Origin: Melampsora larici-populina 98AG31
Lineage: Eukaryota > Basidiomycota > Pucciniomycetes > Pucciniales > Melampsoraceae
Direction of reading: 5' to 3'
Assembly (NCBI RefSeq): GCF_000204055.1
Contig: NW_006768773.1
Location: 1,023,879-1,087,878 of the forward strand
DNA: 64,000 bases
In this document: positions 45,803 through 58,786 of the stretch, one piece after another
Layout of the letters: every line of letters begins with the position of its first letter
Numbering within the stretch: position 1 is the stretch's first letter
Program-made: the position numbers and the translations under genes
Notes under the pieces: model-generated
The model's input: the letters and a program-made list of their open reading frames with translations, nothing else
Database searches by the model: none
What the model was told of the DNA's origin: nothing

Positions 45803-47642
45803 TCAAAACGCCCCTTGCCCTGCTGATGAATAGACCAAAGAAGGAGTAGGATATCCACCGAGGCCGGAGGCACCTGCGCCTGAATGACTTCCTCTACGGT
45901 CCTCCCGAACATGTCTTCCGGCACTTTCTCCGGCTCCCGAATCAGCCCTAAGACCCAAGCCGGTATTTGCCCCGCCACCGAAAGCCGATTGAGCTTGCGA
46001 GGGAAAGGTACCGCTAGTGGCACTTAATCCAGCCACTGGTGAACGCATATCACCAGTGCTTCCAGTACTATGTCCCAACACGTTTGATCCTGTAGCGCCA
46101 AATCCGTAAGTCATCGAAGGACTTCCAAATCCAAAACCGCCGGAGGGATTTTGAGGAGAGAGTGCCATGGACATTTGACCATGTTGATTGTGCGTGAACG
46201 GAACTGTCGGGGATCGCATATTTGTATGCGGACTTTGAACGTTGGGATAGGGAGCCATGGCCCCTAGACTTGGAGAGTGGCCAGCGGGGAATACGCCCAC
46301 GGGGGAAGGCAGGTAGAATACCTGCGAAGCGTAGGGTGATCCAGCGTAGACGCTTCCAGGGTGAGGAGACATGTATGGCTCGCCTTGCATATAAGGAGAA
46401 CCAGCTCCAATAGCGTATGTTGCCGCTACAGATGCACAGTAAATCAAAAGAGGAGTCATGGATGACGATACGCATCAGCGATAGATGACGGAAGCATGTT
46501 TGACTCTGGCGAGAAATTGACTATGACTAACGCATGATTCCTAGAGGATACGGGACAAAAGTTGGCGTCTTGGGCAGCTTTGATTTGACATCACCTTGTA
46601 CCGCACGACCTGAGATGGGCGTGTATCGCACGAGTTCGACGAAATTTGCAGAGTTTGACATATGAGGTGATGTGTTGAAGTTCGTCGAGAGAAGGATTCG
46701 TTTCGACGTTGGACAAAACAGATGGGTACCAAAAACGAAACAGAGACCAACCCACAATATTGGCACACGAGGTTACAGAATAAGAGACACAGAAAAAACA
46801 GACAACCTCAGTATTGTAGTCACATATAAAAGATACCAAACACACTGATTCAAGCCCATGAACACAAGGCTTTGAAAAACTCTGCTGATCAAAAAGACCG
46901 CGGGTATAAGATGAGTGCTCATCAAGTCTTGGACGGCGTCATGGGGTCGGACAAGTGCAAGAGGTTTCCCGTGTTGCGGGAAGATGATAAATATGACTCA
47001 CCCGACGGCCCAGTGACTTCGGTAGCTTGGAAACCTTTGTGACCAGGGGATACGACGTATTCAACCTTGATAGACGAAAAAAGTCAGAACACACGCTGGT
47101 CAACGTAGTGTGAAGCAACTCACTTCCTCTCCCTGTCAAATAAGATATCAATTTTATCAGCAAAGGTCCATCCGCTAATTCAGTGCAATGGGATGAGGCG
47201 ACTTACTTCGGCCAATGACCGAAAACCGCCTTTACCGCCAATAGAAGTATAATGAACAAACACTAAGGATCGTTCAAGGTTCTGAGTGATTAGCTTTTGT
47301 TTTTCGCACTGGTTCGTTAGCGTCGGAGAGCTAACCTTCCTGGTTCCCTAACTCATCAGGATGATCGTCGTTGATGAACCTTCATGTCAGTTAAATGTCA
47401 GTTTGGGTAGCAGGGGTCAAAAACCAGATGGTCGTCGCAGTCACGGTTTTGAAAAGCACATCATACACGTCAGCTTTGGCATGCTAGCAATGAAGCGCAT
47501 GAATTACGTACCCAAAACCTTTCTGGGAATTGAAAAACTTGCACACGCCTTTTCTTCGTTTAGACATGTCAAAAGTGACCTCTGTTTGGTCAACAGGGTG
47601 TGGAGCGGTAAATGGGGCTTCGGTTGGGCTGGTAGTAGTCAT
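45803..47642 (-). CDS. Cold-shock-domain (Y-box-like) nucleic-acid-binding protein
   Basis: Six exons (47642-47512, 47379-47336, 47262-47207, 47132-47124, 47065-47002, 46425-45803) join in frame to 308 residues. The cold-shock domain spans about 30-101. RNP1 is KFFNSQKGFGFI (35-46) and RNP2 is VFVHYTSI (59-66), followed by FRSLAEGEEVEY and GHKGFQATEVTGP. The fourth exon has only 9 nt but is needed to complete the GEE step of the domain. The rest of the protein is a disordered region rich in Gly, Ser, Pro and Tyr. Such proteins bind single-stranded RNA or DNA and act in translation control or as RNA chaperones. Another exon inside the 576-nt intron 5 is possible; without it the frame still closes. 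Confidence 0.88.
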
Positions 47643-49677
47643 ACTGAAATTGCCTTGATGCGAAAATGGGATACGTGATCTTGGTGAGGATATGCAGTAG
47701 AGTCAAGCGTAGTTGAAGTATATGATATTTAGGTTCGATGAGGGTAGAGTCTTGAGCTTTTGAGGAACTTAAGCTTCGATCGATAAATTGGCAGCTGTTG
47801 GATGGTAAGTCAAGGCGAGTGGTGGATGTATGCGCACTCAAAGCTATAACAGGATATGATACATGGGGAGAGAGTGGTCAAAAGCAGAGGTGAGTTAAGG
47901 CAGGGTCCGAAAGTATTCGATTCGGACAACTCAAGTTTCCCTCTCAAGACAGAAGTCCTATCTGGTTCCTGAATCACATTCACCGTGATCATCAAATGGA
48001 TAAAACAACGAGAAAAAACACATACCGAGTCTCCCACAAGGTTACCTCTGGATTGGACCACAATCAGCTACACGGGGATCAAAGGGTCCACGAAGAATGC
48101 TAGGAAGTGGTTGACAGGGATTTGAAGGATCTGGTTGAGATGGCGAGGGCTGAAAGAAATCCAATCACGAGACCGTATTGGGTTGTAAAAGCTTAGCTGA
48201 CGCAAAAGGCTATATGAAGAAGAGGGGAGTTTGGCAGGGGAGAAAAGAGGGTCAGTGATAGGTTCTGTCAAGCGAGGGGTGTAAGGGGGAAGCCAACACA
48301 GAAATAGACGAGGCGCAGGGTGAGAAGATTGTTTTGAGCAGCAAAGAGAAAGCAGCTAAGGATAGGACGGACCAGAAGCGAAGGGTTTGAATGACAGCGA
48401 GAAGGCGGGATGGCCTGAAGAGCGGTCGAGGGAGATAAGTGAAGAAGTCGAAAAAGACAATCGAGAGACAGGCAAGCTTAAGAGACTGACCAATGGGAAT
48501 CGATAAGAGGGGCAAGTTTTCTGGAGTCAAAGTTGAATGTTAGTCGAATCGAAGGAGATGAAGATGAGAGTGAGATGGAAATATGAGGGAAGTTGGACGT
48601 TGGGGAGCTAGATCTCAAGCAACCAGCCGAGTCAGACGTTAGGCTAGATCACAATCACAAGCCAGGACAATGAGAAATGATAATAATTGTGATGGCTGGC
48701 GGACCGTTGGGAGGGGTAATCAAGCGATGATTGAGACTGTGATGCAGCCCAACATCAAACTGTCTTTCTTGAATTTGCCTTCTTTTGCACATTGCACATG
48801 CTTTATTTAAGTCCAGATTTTAGAACTAGAAGCAGATTGATAGCTCTGGTCTTGTCTGTAGAGGTGGGTGATTGGGTGTGGGACAGGAAGACGAACAAAG
48901 AAGAGTATTGCAGATGGTAAACTGAGTTAGAAGTTGCTCACTCGGACAAACTGAGTATTGGTGTCGAATTGAGTCAGTTTGCAGAAACAAACACCGTCAA
49001 AGGTCTTCAAAACTTTGAAAGGATCTGGATGCAGGAGAAGAAAGAAGGAAAAGATAGCAAACTGAATTCAAGTGAAGTTCAGGAAGAATATCGACCGAAA
49101 GAAACCGAAAAAGAGATAAAAAAACTATAGATGGTGAGGCTGTGATGAGGTGATAGGATTGGTGAGTCGAAGAAAGTACGGAAGGATTATAAGCATAAGC
49201 ACCTTATTGATCTTGAAATGTGAGTATGTATACTTTAATAATAATGTTGTGGTTGAGATCTTGATGACCACCGCATCCATCCATGATTTCAATGATCCCG
49301 TAATCAATTCATCATCAACAGTGATGAAGATATCAAAAGTTGAAGTGAAGATAAACAATCTGAGGAACCAAGCTTACCATTTCACTCTTGACCTTGATCG
49401 TCTTTTCCCGACTCAAATCCATTTCACTGCTTCACTGATCCTTCGGCGCCTCTTCTTATAACTTTTCTGGATTTGTGTCCATCTCAACAAAGTTTTCTCA
49501 AAGCATTCAAGCCCACATTTAGACGAGACTCCAGAATTGCGATCCATGTGGGGTTATCGGTCGATTTTTCACTCTTGTTCTTGATCTCCTTCTCTACGAT
49601 GCTTTCTTTAGTTTTGTTATTGTTTACTTCTGAATTCTTCCAATTGCGCCACCCACTCCACTTCAACCTCATCCTTT
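47643..49677. other. Intergenic region upstream of the cold-shock gene
   Basis: No supported gene. The region is purine-rich on the plus strand (GGAAG, GAAAGA runs) between about 48000 and 49100 and may hold a long 5' leader and promoter of the minus-strand cold-shock gene. The hAT element begins at 49678. Confidence 0.45.
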
Positions 49678-52600
49678 CAGCCCGAGCCCCGAAGACTATC
49701 CGTCGGGTAGTGGGCAGCCCGGCCCCCGAACCGACGGGTAGAGGAACTCTTTCAGCCCGTTTCGAAGCCCCCGATCGAGTTTTTTTTGTAAAAAAAGGCT
49801 GCCCGGGGCCCGAACGAGTAATCCGCCGGATACCCGGCGCCTGAGCCAAAAAGTGCGATTTGCCCAGGGTTTGAACACCGGACCGGGGAAATTAGCCTAT
49901 ATCCGGCGGTCTATGAGATATTTAACATCAATTGCTGCCTGCACCTGACCAGATACTGCTAATATGACACGATGAAGCTCGACTGATTGTTCTATTCGTC
50001 GACTTCATGACTTTTTGATTAGCCTGCACACTCCAATACTAACCTCAAAGAAAACATATACGAACAAACTAGGTTACTACGGTTATAAACTAGGTTTACA
50101 AAGCTCCCTCCTATTTCCACCTGGTCACCCTGTGCCCTTTGATCTTTCCTCAGACAGCTCGTCATCAAAGATTCCTTTTGAACCCTTATTTTTCACTTCT
50201 TGACCCTTATATTTCCCTTTTCTAGCTTTCTATCAGCTTTCAAAAACTCCGTAAATACTAAATCATGTCTCAGATTACCAACACGAGTAGTGTTTCATCG
50301 CAATCTGCTATCACTACTGTGGATTTAACCACTGAACCAGATACTGCTAATACCTCCACCACCAAGATTATAGCATCTGCTGTTCGTCCAGCAAGCTACG
50401 TCTGGCTTCACTTCGTCAAGCTCCGAAAACGTAACGTTAACAGATGTGGTGTTATCAAGCCTGACGGATCGAAATGTGGTGCCGAATTGAAGCGTGATGA
50501 GACGGGTAGTACTAAGTCGATGAAGAATCATCTCGAGTCCAAGCACGGAATCCGTGATGCTAATCTTCCTAATCAAAGCAACATTCTTGCTGCTTTCAAG
50601 AAGGTGAAGACTGATCACATGGTAAGTCTTATTGTTTATCTTTGTTTAACTTTCCTTAACACTAATGATGTGGTATTACAGCGCAAACTTGATGCAACTA
50701 GTTTGATGACTGCTGTCTCGTATTTTGTGGCCGACTGCGACCTTGCTTTCTCTATTGTGGATCGAAACTCTTATCGAGAACTCTTGACGCTTTGTAACTA
50801 CCAAGTTAACGGAATGCTCACCAAACGCCATTCGCTTGCTCAACATACTCGCAAAATCTATTACTATTACGAGGAATACATAAAGAAGCAGTACTTATCT
50901 TCAACTCCCGCTATAGCTATAACTCAAGATGCTTGGACCTCTCCAAACAATGTCCCATTCATGTCACTTACTGGGCATTTTATCACGGATGAGTGGAAGT
51001 TGACCGATATCACTCTTGGTATTGCTGAGATTAAGGGTGAGTTCGATTTAATCAATGATTGATTTTATTTCTATGTATTTAACATTCAATCTATATACTT
51101 TTCTCTTTTGCTTTTTTTAAATTTATTTATTATCTATGTATATGTAGGTGCTCATGATGCAGAGACTTTTGCCCATATCATATTCGACTACTTGAAGAAA
51201 TTCGATGTCACTCAAAAGTTGTCTGCGATGACCGCGGACAACGTTGGTACGAACGCCGCGATTGGCCGAAAGCTTGGATTGTTCCCTGAAATCACTTTCG
51301 ATCACTCGACTCAAGTACATGGATGTGTGGCACATGTAATCAACCTCGCGGCCAAGGAAGGCCTCAAGGAATTTGGTGAGGTGACCGACTTGGAAGAACA
51401 TCCAACGAGCTCAATGGATGTCCGGAACCTCGTCGATCCTCCAGATGTGCTTCAATTCAACCTCAAGACTATCTATGCCCGATGCCACGGCCTTGTGAAG
51501 TTAACCCGATCTAGTCCACAACGAGCTCAGGCCTTTGCTAATGTTGTCACGGCGGTGCGACACCTTGCCAACACACTTGATTCCGATACCGATCATATTG
51601 AACCTCCTGCTCCCCGTGCTAACAACCCTCAAGATGAAGAAGATGTTAATTACATGATGCAAGACAAAAACAGTGAAGAAGTACAATCTACTCAGAAGAG
51701 TCGTCATGGTATTGTGAATCGACTGGTCCCCGATGTTCCCACTCGTTGGAATTCGTCCTATTACATGTTCTTAAGGCTTCTCCGTTTACGTTCAGCTTGT
51801 GATGAATTCTGCAAGGGTCGAGATTTCAAGAAATTTGCTTTGTTACCTGCTGAGTGGGACTACGTACAACAGATGTGCAATTTCTTAGAACCACTCAGCG
51901 CGGCAACTGATCTTCTTTGTTGATCAAAGTATCCGACGATGCAACAAGTGGTGCCTATGTACGTGGCGGTGATTCAAGGTCTCAAATTGGTCAGTATCTC
52001 ATTATCTTAATAACTCGTTAGATCAAGTCTCCTAACTTTATTCAACTTTGGTCAATCAGGTGTCTCAGAAGTACGATCACGATCAATTGGTTCCTGCCTC
52101 GAAGAAAATGATTGCAAAGCTCGAAGATTACTTCAAGAAGGTCATAACGAAACCTGGCCCGATCTGTGCTACTATACTTGACCCACGCTTCAAACTTCTT
52201 TATTTTCAAGTAAGTCTAAGTCAAAGATAACACACCAATTCTACTATGTACTGATGATATTTTCATAACTTTCAAAACAGGAGCAAGAGTTGATCTTGAG
52301 TGATTATGACCTATTCACTCAAGACATCAGATCAATGTTCGAAATCGAAGCGCAGAAGTATGAGTACGCTGCACCTGAAGTTCCAGTGACCTCAAACGTA
52401 CCTTTGACCTCTTCGAACTCTTCGACTGCTCAGTACTTCGAAAATGCCATCTACGGCGAACGAGACAATCTTCGTGATCAATCCATTGGTACTGAAATCA
52501 ATCGATACTTGTGCGAGCTACCCGAACCGCGTGAAACCGATGTTTTGTCTTTTTGGAAATCTCGCCAGGAGATCTATCCTGGCCTGGCTAAGATGGCCAA

Positions 52601-53116
52601 GATATTTCTAGCCATCCCAGCTACTAGCACTCCCTCCGAGGGTGTTTTTAGTAAAAGTAAGAACATCTTGAGCCCCCAGCGTGCTTCTCTTTCCTCTTTG
52701 AATGTGGAGGTACTCTTATGTCTTAAAGATTGGTACCGTTTGTTTGGACCTTTATTTGTTGTTGATGACGAGTAGGAAAGTAAACTTTCCAGCACTTTGT
52801 TTTTCTAAATCTTTAGTAAGATTTTATATGCCTATATGCCTATGCCTTGTTTTCTTTTTTCCTTCTGTCCTCTTGGACCCTCTCATCTACTTTTATCTAC
52901 AATACACGTCTATAAGTAGATATTTTTGTTAAACCCCCTATATGCAATTATCCGCCGGATAACCCGGAAATCCGATGTTTTACCCAGAACCACGCCCGAA
53001 GACCGATGGTCGGGGATCCCCGGCCATCTTGGGTCTCAGAGCCTCTTCCCGAAGACCGGACCTATCGGGGTACCCGTCGGGTACTCGATCGGGGGGCTTC
53101 TTCGGGGCTCGGGCTG
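49678..53116 (+). mobile_element. hAT-family DNA transposon, nearly intact
   Basis: The ends share the perfect inverted repeat CAGCCCGAGCCCCGAAGA (49678-49695 and, inverted, 53099-53116). The sub-terminal regions of about 200 bp are strongly GC-rich and contain further short inverted motifs of the type CCCGAAGACC and CCGTCGGGT. The flanks CATCCTTT (left) and CATCCTTA (right, two bases beyond the repeat) look like an imperfect 8-bp target duplication. Inside is one transposase gene on the plus strand. Size, ends and transposase all fit hAT. Confidence 0.9.
50265..52775 (+). pseudogene. hAT transposase with BED zinc finger, one in-frame stop
   Basis: Exons 50265-50621, 50682-51036, 51148-51989, 52060-52209 and 52281-52775 join in frame to 732 codons. 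A BED-type finger (CGVIKPDGSKC then H and H in KNHLESKH) lies in the first exon. The RNase H-like core shows ITQDAWTS, the Asp of MTADNVGTN, the CVAHVINLAAK helix and the DVPTRWNSSYYM block. The C-terminal dimerisation domain has FWKSRQEIYPGLAKMAKIFLAIPATSTPSEGVFSKS. A single TGA at about 51921 follows ATDLLC, just before SKYPTM. All else seems intact, so the copy is probably young and disabled by one mutation. Confidence 0.9.
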
Positions 53117-54346
53117 ATCATCCTTATTTCTCTTCGTCTAAATCCTCAATCTCTCGATCATCTCTCTCCCAATCACCGGTGTTCCCATCTCGATCGGACT
53201 CTACACGTTGTGATTCAAGCTCATCAAGTCTTCCTTTTCTTTCCACAACTTTGTATATGCTAGCAATTGCAATCGTGTAAGGATTTTCAATCGCCATCTG
53301 ACACAAGCATCTCGATGATCCTTTTTTCGAGTCCAAAATCGGCCCAAGAGTAAGACATACATGATGTGATTGAACCCAGGATGCAGATGAATCCACCAGT
53401 CCAAGAAAGGTAAAAGACCAAAAGATCTACGGATTAACTCATTTGACACTACAACATTCGTCCAACACGGCTTTCATGGAGACCAGAAGAATGGCAGAAA
53501 AACTCGGTACACTGCACCTCTGAGATCTGTTAAATATCATTCAGCTTGTTTTTTTCTTCACACTCGCTGCGCTATATATTCATCGGCCCATGATGCAAGA
53601 TACTGCCATAGCAGCCATGAGGGATCTGGCCATCGGGGTGTGTCGAGAGAGAGAAGCCAAAAGATGTGGTAGGTACGGTATGTGTATACTGTTCCTAAAC
53701 GGCGCCTTGATCGCCGGTCGAGTGACGAGATCGGACTAGTTTGAAGGCGCATTTACATCCCTCAAAATGGCTTGATCCTTTTGGATGACATGGCTCCCGG
53801 CGGGAGAAAGCCAAGTCGAACTCCGCATGGCGTTTGTCCGCTTTTCTCCGAATTGTACGAGCTCTGTCAACAGATCTTCTTTGAAGCCTACCACAGACTG
53901 ATCTATACAACCAACCCTATCCCATAGCCTCTTTCCGCCTTTTAACGTGGTTCTTGTGCAAAGCACCGTGTTGTTTTGCATGACATATAAGCATAACCAG
54001 CGCGCACGATGAAAGCAGCTTTCCGCAAGATCCGCGGGATCCACGGAAACCTGCCAAGACAGGTGAAAAGGAAGATTGCAGTATAGAAGACCTCAAGCCT
54101 AAGAAGGAAGAGATAAGGTCATTTTCAAGCCTTACCAAGTGCGCGACTTAACTCACTCGGATAGAACAAAAAATGTGTAGAGCTTGCTGATCACAATCCA
54201 TTTTCTCGCGAGTTACAGTCACACGCTGACGCGAAGATTGGCTTTCCACTCTTTCTCCGCCAGCTTGTCCGGGAGTTTTGGCGAGTTTTGGCGACTTACA
54301 AAACTTCACATGCATACGCCCACAGCATCAGATCGTATGTACATTA
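53117..54346. other. Intergenic region
   Basis: No supported gene is visible between the hAT element and the nested MITE. Confidence 0.5.
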
Positions 54347-54566
54347 GGTGCCTTCAAACTAGGGAAAAGTTGAAATGTTGAACAGAAAAATTGGGAACCG
54401 TGTAATTACAATACAAGCGATACAACGCTATAGTGAAATCATAGTTTTTCATTACACGCCTTTTTACTGCTTCAAAACTGTGAAGCCCTATGAGGGAGGC
54501 CCCCTCCAAATACAAAGTCTAACTTTGTGATTGCACTACAGCGTTGTATTGCTTGTATTGTAATTA

Positions 54567-55470
54567 CAGTCTAACCCGCGCTGTTGTATACCCGCGCATA
54601 TGCATATCCAGCCAAAATGCATAGGTTTTGGTCTCCACCACGCTGGTGCGGGCCAAAACAAGATTTTAATTGCATATTGCATGATGCATAGGGTCAAAGC
54701 AAAAAAAATTATATCTTGGAAGCGGTATTGCATAGGTCAAACCCAGTGATGTGGTGGTGATACTGACAAAAAGCAACAGCAGTTGTGCTTTGGAATGATC
54801 AGCAAAGTGATATCACCCACCTCACACGATCTTCGGCTCCCTTAGATCAATTTGCATCTTTTTTCATCATGTCTGCTACTGAAAACAAGGAATTAGCTCA
54901 CATAGAGGGCACTGGTACAGCTTCTGGTCTCAAATTGGACAACTCTTTGCAGAAGTATGCCGAGATGCTTGAGTCCGAGCTGTTTTTTGGTAACAAAAAA
55001 CAAGTGGCAATAACTGATTTCTTCCAACGTGTGACTATATCTAACACTTGATTATCAATAGCCTTCAAAAATACTTCAATTTCTTTCTTTTTGTACATGT
55101 CGTACCAAATAAGCACAAGTCCTCAAAAGTTATTGTTTGTTGACTGTTTTTTGTAACACATTGTACTTGATAAAGCATGTTCTTGAAAACAATTGTTTTT
55201 GTTTCTTTCTGTACATATCGTACTAAATAGACAACAAATGTCCTCAAAATTAAACACTTTCTTACTGAAGTTTTCCCACCTTCACCCTCTCTTGTCCCAT
55301 ATGGGTGGGGTAATACAATAACCGTACTAATGCATAATTCTATGCAATACACCCCAAAATCTAAATGCATATTTTTATGCATTTTGGGGGTGTAGGTCAA
55401 AAAGCATAACCCGTCTAATTGCATAGGAAAGTGAGTCTCCCCAAATTATGCATTAGCGCGGGTTAGACTG
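54567..55470. mobile_element. Non-autonomous pogo-like element nested in the MITE
   Basis: The 904-bp element starts CAGTCTAACCCGCGCT and ends with its reverse complement, flanked by TA on both sides (54565-54566 and 55471-55472). The sub-terminal parts are full of TGCATA/ATGCAT motifs. It retains a short plus-strand frame with a PCNA-box-like end. The CAGT ends and TA target fit the pogo/Fot/Tigger branch of Tc1/mariner elements. Confidence 0.8.
54869..55051 (+). pseudogene. Remnant C terminus of a pogo-like transposase
   Basis: A 60-codon frame ends in KKQVAITDFFQRV. QVAITDFF fits the PCNA-interacting box QxxIxxFF known at the C terminus of pogo transposase. The rest of a transposase is missing. 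This is a remnant inside the element at 54567-55470. Confidence 0.5.
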
Positions 55471-55528
55471 TACACGGTTCCCAATTTTTCTGTTCAACAT
55501 TTCAACTTTTCCCTAGTTTGAAGGCACC

Positions 55529-58383
55529 TATTGTCCTACGATCCAAACTTGAAGGGCAATTTTGTGCTCGAATGGCCATATTATCTACCTGTTGTATCAT
55601 ATTTGCAGACATCTTTTAGTTTCAAATATGTAGGGGGGCTCAGAGCATCAGGTCAAGATTTTCAAGGTGTTTCCTTAAAATTTGGGGAAACCTTTTTACG
55701 GTACTGTGCTGTATGTACACCGTGTCTGTAGCCTTGTAGCACGTCAGTGTGCACACACCAAGGACTCTTTATAGACACTCAAGAGACCTGTTAAAAATGT
55801 CACCACAACTGGTATGTCTTCCCCTTGTCAATTGAGACATTGACACTCAGTTGACCCCAGCTGCTGACAAAGGATGCCACAAATCCTATTACCAAATGTT
55901 GATTCACAAAGGGGGCTCAACAACAATCTCAGTCTAGATGCAACCAAATTTGTCTTCACACTCTCTGTGTGTGCACCTCAATGTGCTAAAAGGATACTGA
56001 CATGGTGGTGAAAAGATCTCCTGTTTTTTTGAAACAACATGGTGAGCAGTGGTCAACAGCAATCAACTTGCTCAAGAAGCCATTGATCCATAATATGTTT
56101 TCTTTTGTGGGTGTTTGCTAGCTACTTATTGTCTCAGTTTTGACACCTTTCTTTGCTTTTTCACCTCACATTGTTGGTCTAGTGTTTTTTGTTTTATAGT
56201 TTTTTGAGTTTTCTTATTGCTGTAGATTTGTGTAAATTTGCTGCTCAGAAAAATTTGGGACAATGTTAAAGAAATACCAAATTCATGAAATTTACACAAA
56301 GATTTATGAATTTGAGATTTTGTTTTCCGGTCAAAGCTGCAAAACTTGTTGACCTGAGCTCCCCTAATATGGTATTTAATCCAATCATATTTTCTGTAAA
56401 TTTGTATGAAACACATCTGCATAATGAAGGATACATCTGAATGTACCGTACTTGTGATGTAAATCCAGCTGCCATTTTCTGATCATTATCAATATATATT
56501 CTAATGTTGATAAAACATCCTTGAAATTCTATCAATATTCAATATTGATGGATATTGATCACTTAAAATCTTTTTAAAGCTTGAATGACTGTAGTCGCAG
56601 CTTGAGTATACAAAGATCAGACATAGACACAGACTCCTGGACCTCACAGTACTTTTGGTTGTTGACCAAGAAGGTTTGAAAACATAAGACTGCTCAGTAG
56701 GTTCAGTATATAAAGGAAAACCCAGGATCTGCCTGCGGGTCAAGGATAGGCCTCAGGGGTTGTACTTCTCAACCGCCAGCGTGGTGGGTGGGTTTTTTTC
56801 TCAAAGAGGAAAAGAAGGATGTCTAGAAACTTTCTTGTGGGATTTTCAGCTAGCAGTGTCAGCCGTGTCAGTGAGAGGTTCTTCAGAGCAGAACCTCCAG
56901 GTTACTGACAATCCAAATAACCAGCCTACAAATATAAAAACAGGATACATAGAAAGAATACACATCCCTATCACTCAAGTTGCAACAGCGTAAAATAGAA
57001 ACTAAACAAACTCAATGTTCAAGAAAGGTATCATTTTCAAAAGTACATTTTCTAAAACATTAGTTATTTCAATTGTAAAATTACATTCAATAATTAGAAA
57101 GAGCTGAGAACATATCTGTCATCATTATATGATTAATCAACCAGGCAAGGGTTGAGTGATATAAGAAAACCCTGTTCAGGAAGGTTAAGGATAAAACAAT
57201 AGCAACCAGCCCTTTGAAAGAAACACAGTATATCATTGAAGAACTACCCTAGATAAATGTATTCAAACCCTGGAGAAACATACTTAATCACCACCACATA
57301 GATCAAAGCTCATCATTTAAATACAAGTCATTCTTGGCCAACAAGCAAGAAAATCATTCCATTATTACATTACATTACAAAAAACCATCATTTGATTTTA
57401 AACTCAATCATGATTTGAAATTTTGTGTCCTATCTTGTACCTTCATGAAAAACTCTTTGCTTTTGAATAAAATCTCACTACATAGACTTGTTTCATTGTA
57501 AAGGCCTTCTTTCATCTCTTAAAAGATATTGTTCTTCTTCTTTTATCTTTTCTCCTTTGAGAATTATTCAAAGATTGTCAAGTGTTGTCTAGTCAACTAA
57601 AGTCTCTCTCTTTTTTGATGACTCCTTGGTCATGAAACACTAAAGTGTGGCCCAAGGCATAACCACAAAATCTTGTGTTCACCTTAGAAGGCATTCAAGT
57701 AAGTGTACTTAATTAGCATCCTGGCAGCAGTATAAATTCTGTACCTAAGATATTTATGACTAACAAATATAATCAGTTTCAGTTACCTACCAATAATCAA
57801 AAAATAAATTTCAAGAGTTGCTATACAGTTGTACAACTCTGGAAAGATACATTCTGCACATATTATTCAGCTTAAATTTTCTATTTTAACTACATTTGGA
57901 AACTCAGGCTGACAAGCAGCATGGAGAGTGAGATGAGAGGGAATTTTCCTTCTCTCTGACCTGCCCAAAATATGTGTCTCATAGGTATCAACAGTTCACA
58001 TATTGTCTAACCATCTGCGTGATATACTCTGTGTATATGTCACCCTTCTGTCTTGAGAATGGACTCCAGAAAGACTCATGATTTATTTGACACTGAAAAT
58101 AGTTCCATATATATTAGTCCAATGCTTAACACCAATTAATTTTTATAACTCAATACCACTGATCTTTTATAGACAGTGACTCAATGCTTATTACTAATGA
58201 TGAGCAAGACTACAAGTCACAAGTAAATATACATTAGTATCAATCTTCAACGCAGGGAAAATAAATTCAAGCCCCTACCTCCTTCAAAATTGAACCAACT
58301 GCAAGGTGCACTATGATGTAATCCATGCATGGGAGCAGGTAAATTCATATATAATGTAATACATGCTTATGAGTTGTGATAGG
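55529..58383. other. Long AT-rich gene-poor region
   Basis: No supported gene in 2.8 kb. The reading frames are short and of biased composition. Confidence 0.5.
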
Positions 58384-58786
58384 TAATGCACCGACCCGGC
58401 CCAGAAAAACCGGGTTGGCCCCGGGACCGGGACCGGGTCGACCGGGTCTCGGCGCGGCTCCAAGGAAGATCGGGCTGACCCGGTCCGGCCCGTTGATAGG
58501 AAAACAGGCAAGTTTTGGTGAAATGATCTGCAATTTCCACAGAAAATGATATCATTTCTTCATTTAGTCAAATTATTATTCACTATTGCTGCCATACGAG
58601 TCTTTTACAAAGGTATCTGAAGCCCGATTCAGGATTTGAGCCTGCCCGGCGTCAATTTTGTGAGTTATTTGTTCCTTTCAAAGCGCACATTGAGTTTGAG
58701 CTACCGGACCGGGTCGACCCGGTTTGAAGCTGGCTTGGTCTCGGGCGAGCTGAGAATCTCCGGGTCAGGGCCGGGTCAATGCATTA
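58384..58786. mobile_element. Non-autonomous hAT element (MITE) with perfect 8-bp target duplication
   Basis: The 403-bp element begins TAATGCACCGACCCGGCCC and ends with the inverse of TAATGCATTGACCCGGCCC. GTGATAGG flanks both sides (58376-58383 and 58787-58794), an exact 8-bp duplication. Both ends are GC-rich (CCGGGACCGGG and CCGGGTCGACCCGG motifs) while the middle is AT-rich. It has no coding capacity. Its termini differ from those of the hAT element at 49678, so that element is not its direct parent. Confidence 0.9.

Larger units (their letters stand above)
54347..55528. mobile_element. Foldback MITE with long perfect arms, split by a nested insertion
   Basis: The left arm starts GGTGCCTTCAAACTAGGG at 54347 and its reverse complement ends at 55528. 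Both outer flanks carry TA, a Tc1/mariner-type target duplication. The arms run about 90 bp (through GAACCGTGTAATTACAATAC). The inner part of the right arm lies at about 54530-54566, because a second element (54567-55470) is inserted into it. Without the insertion the MITE would be about 280 bp. Confidence 0.85.
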
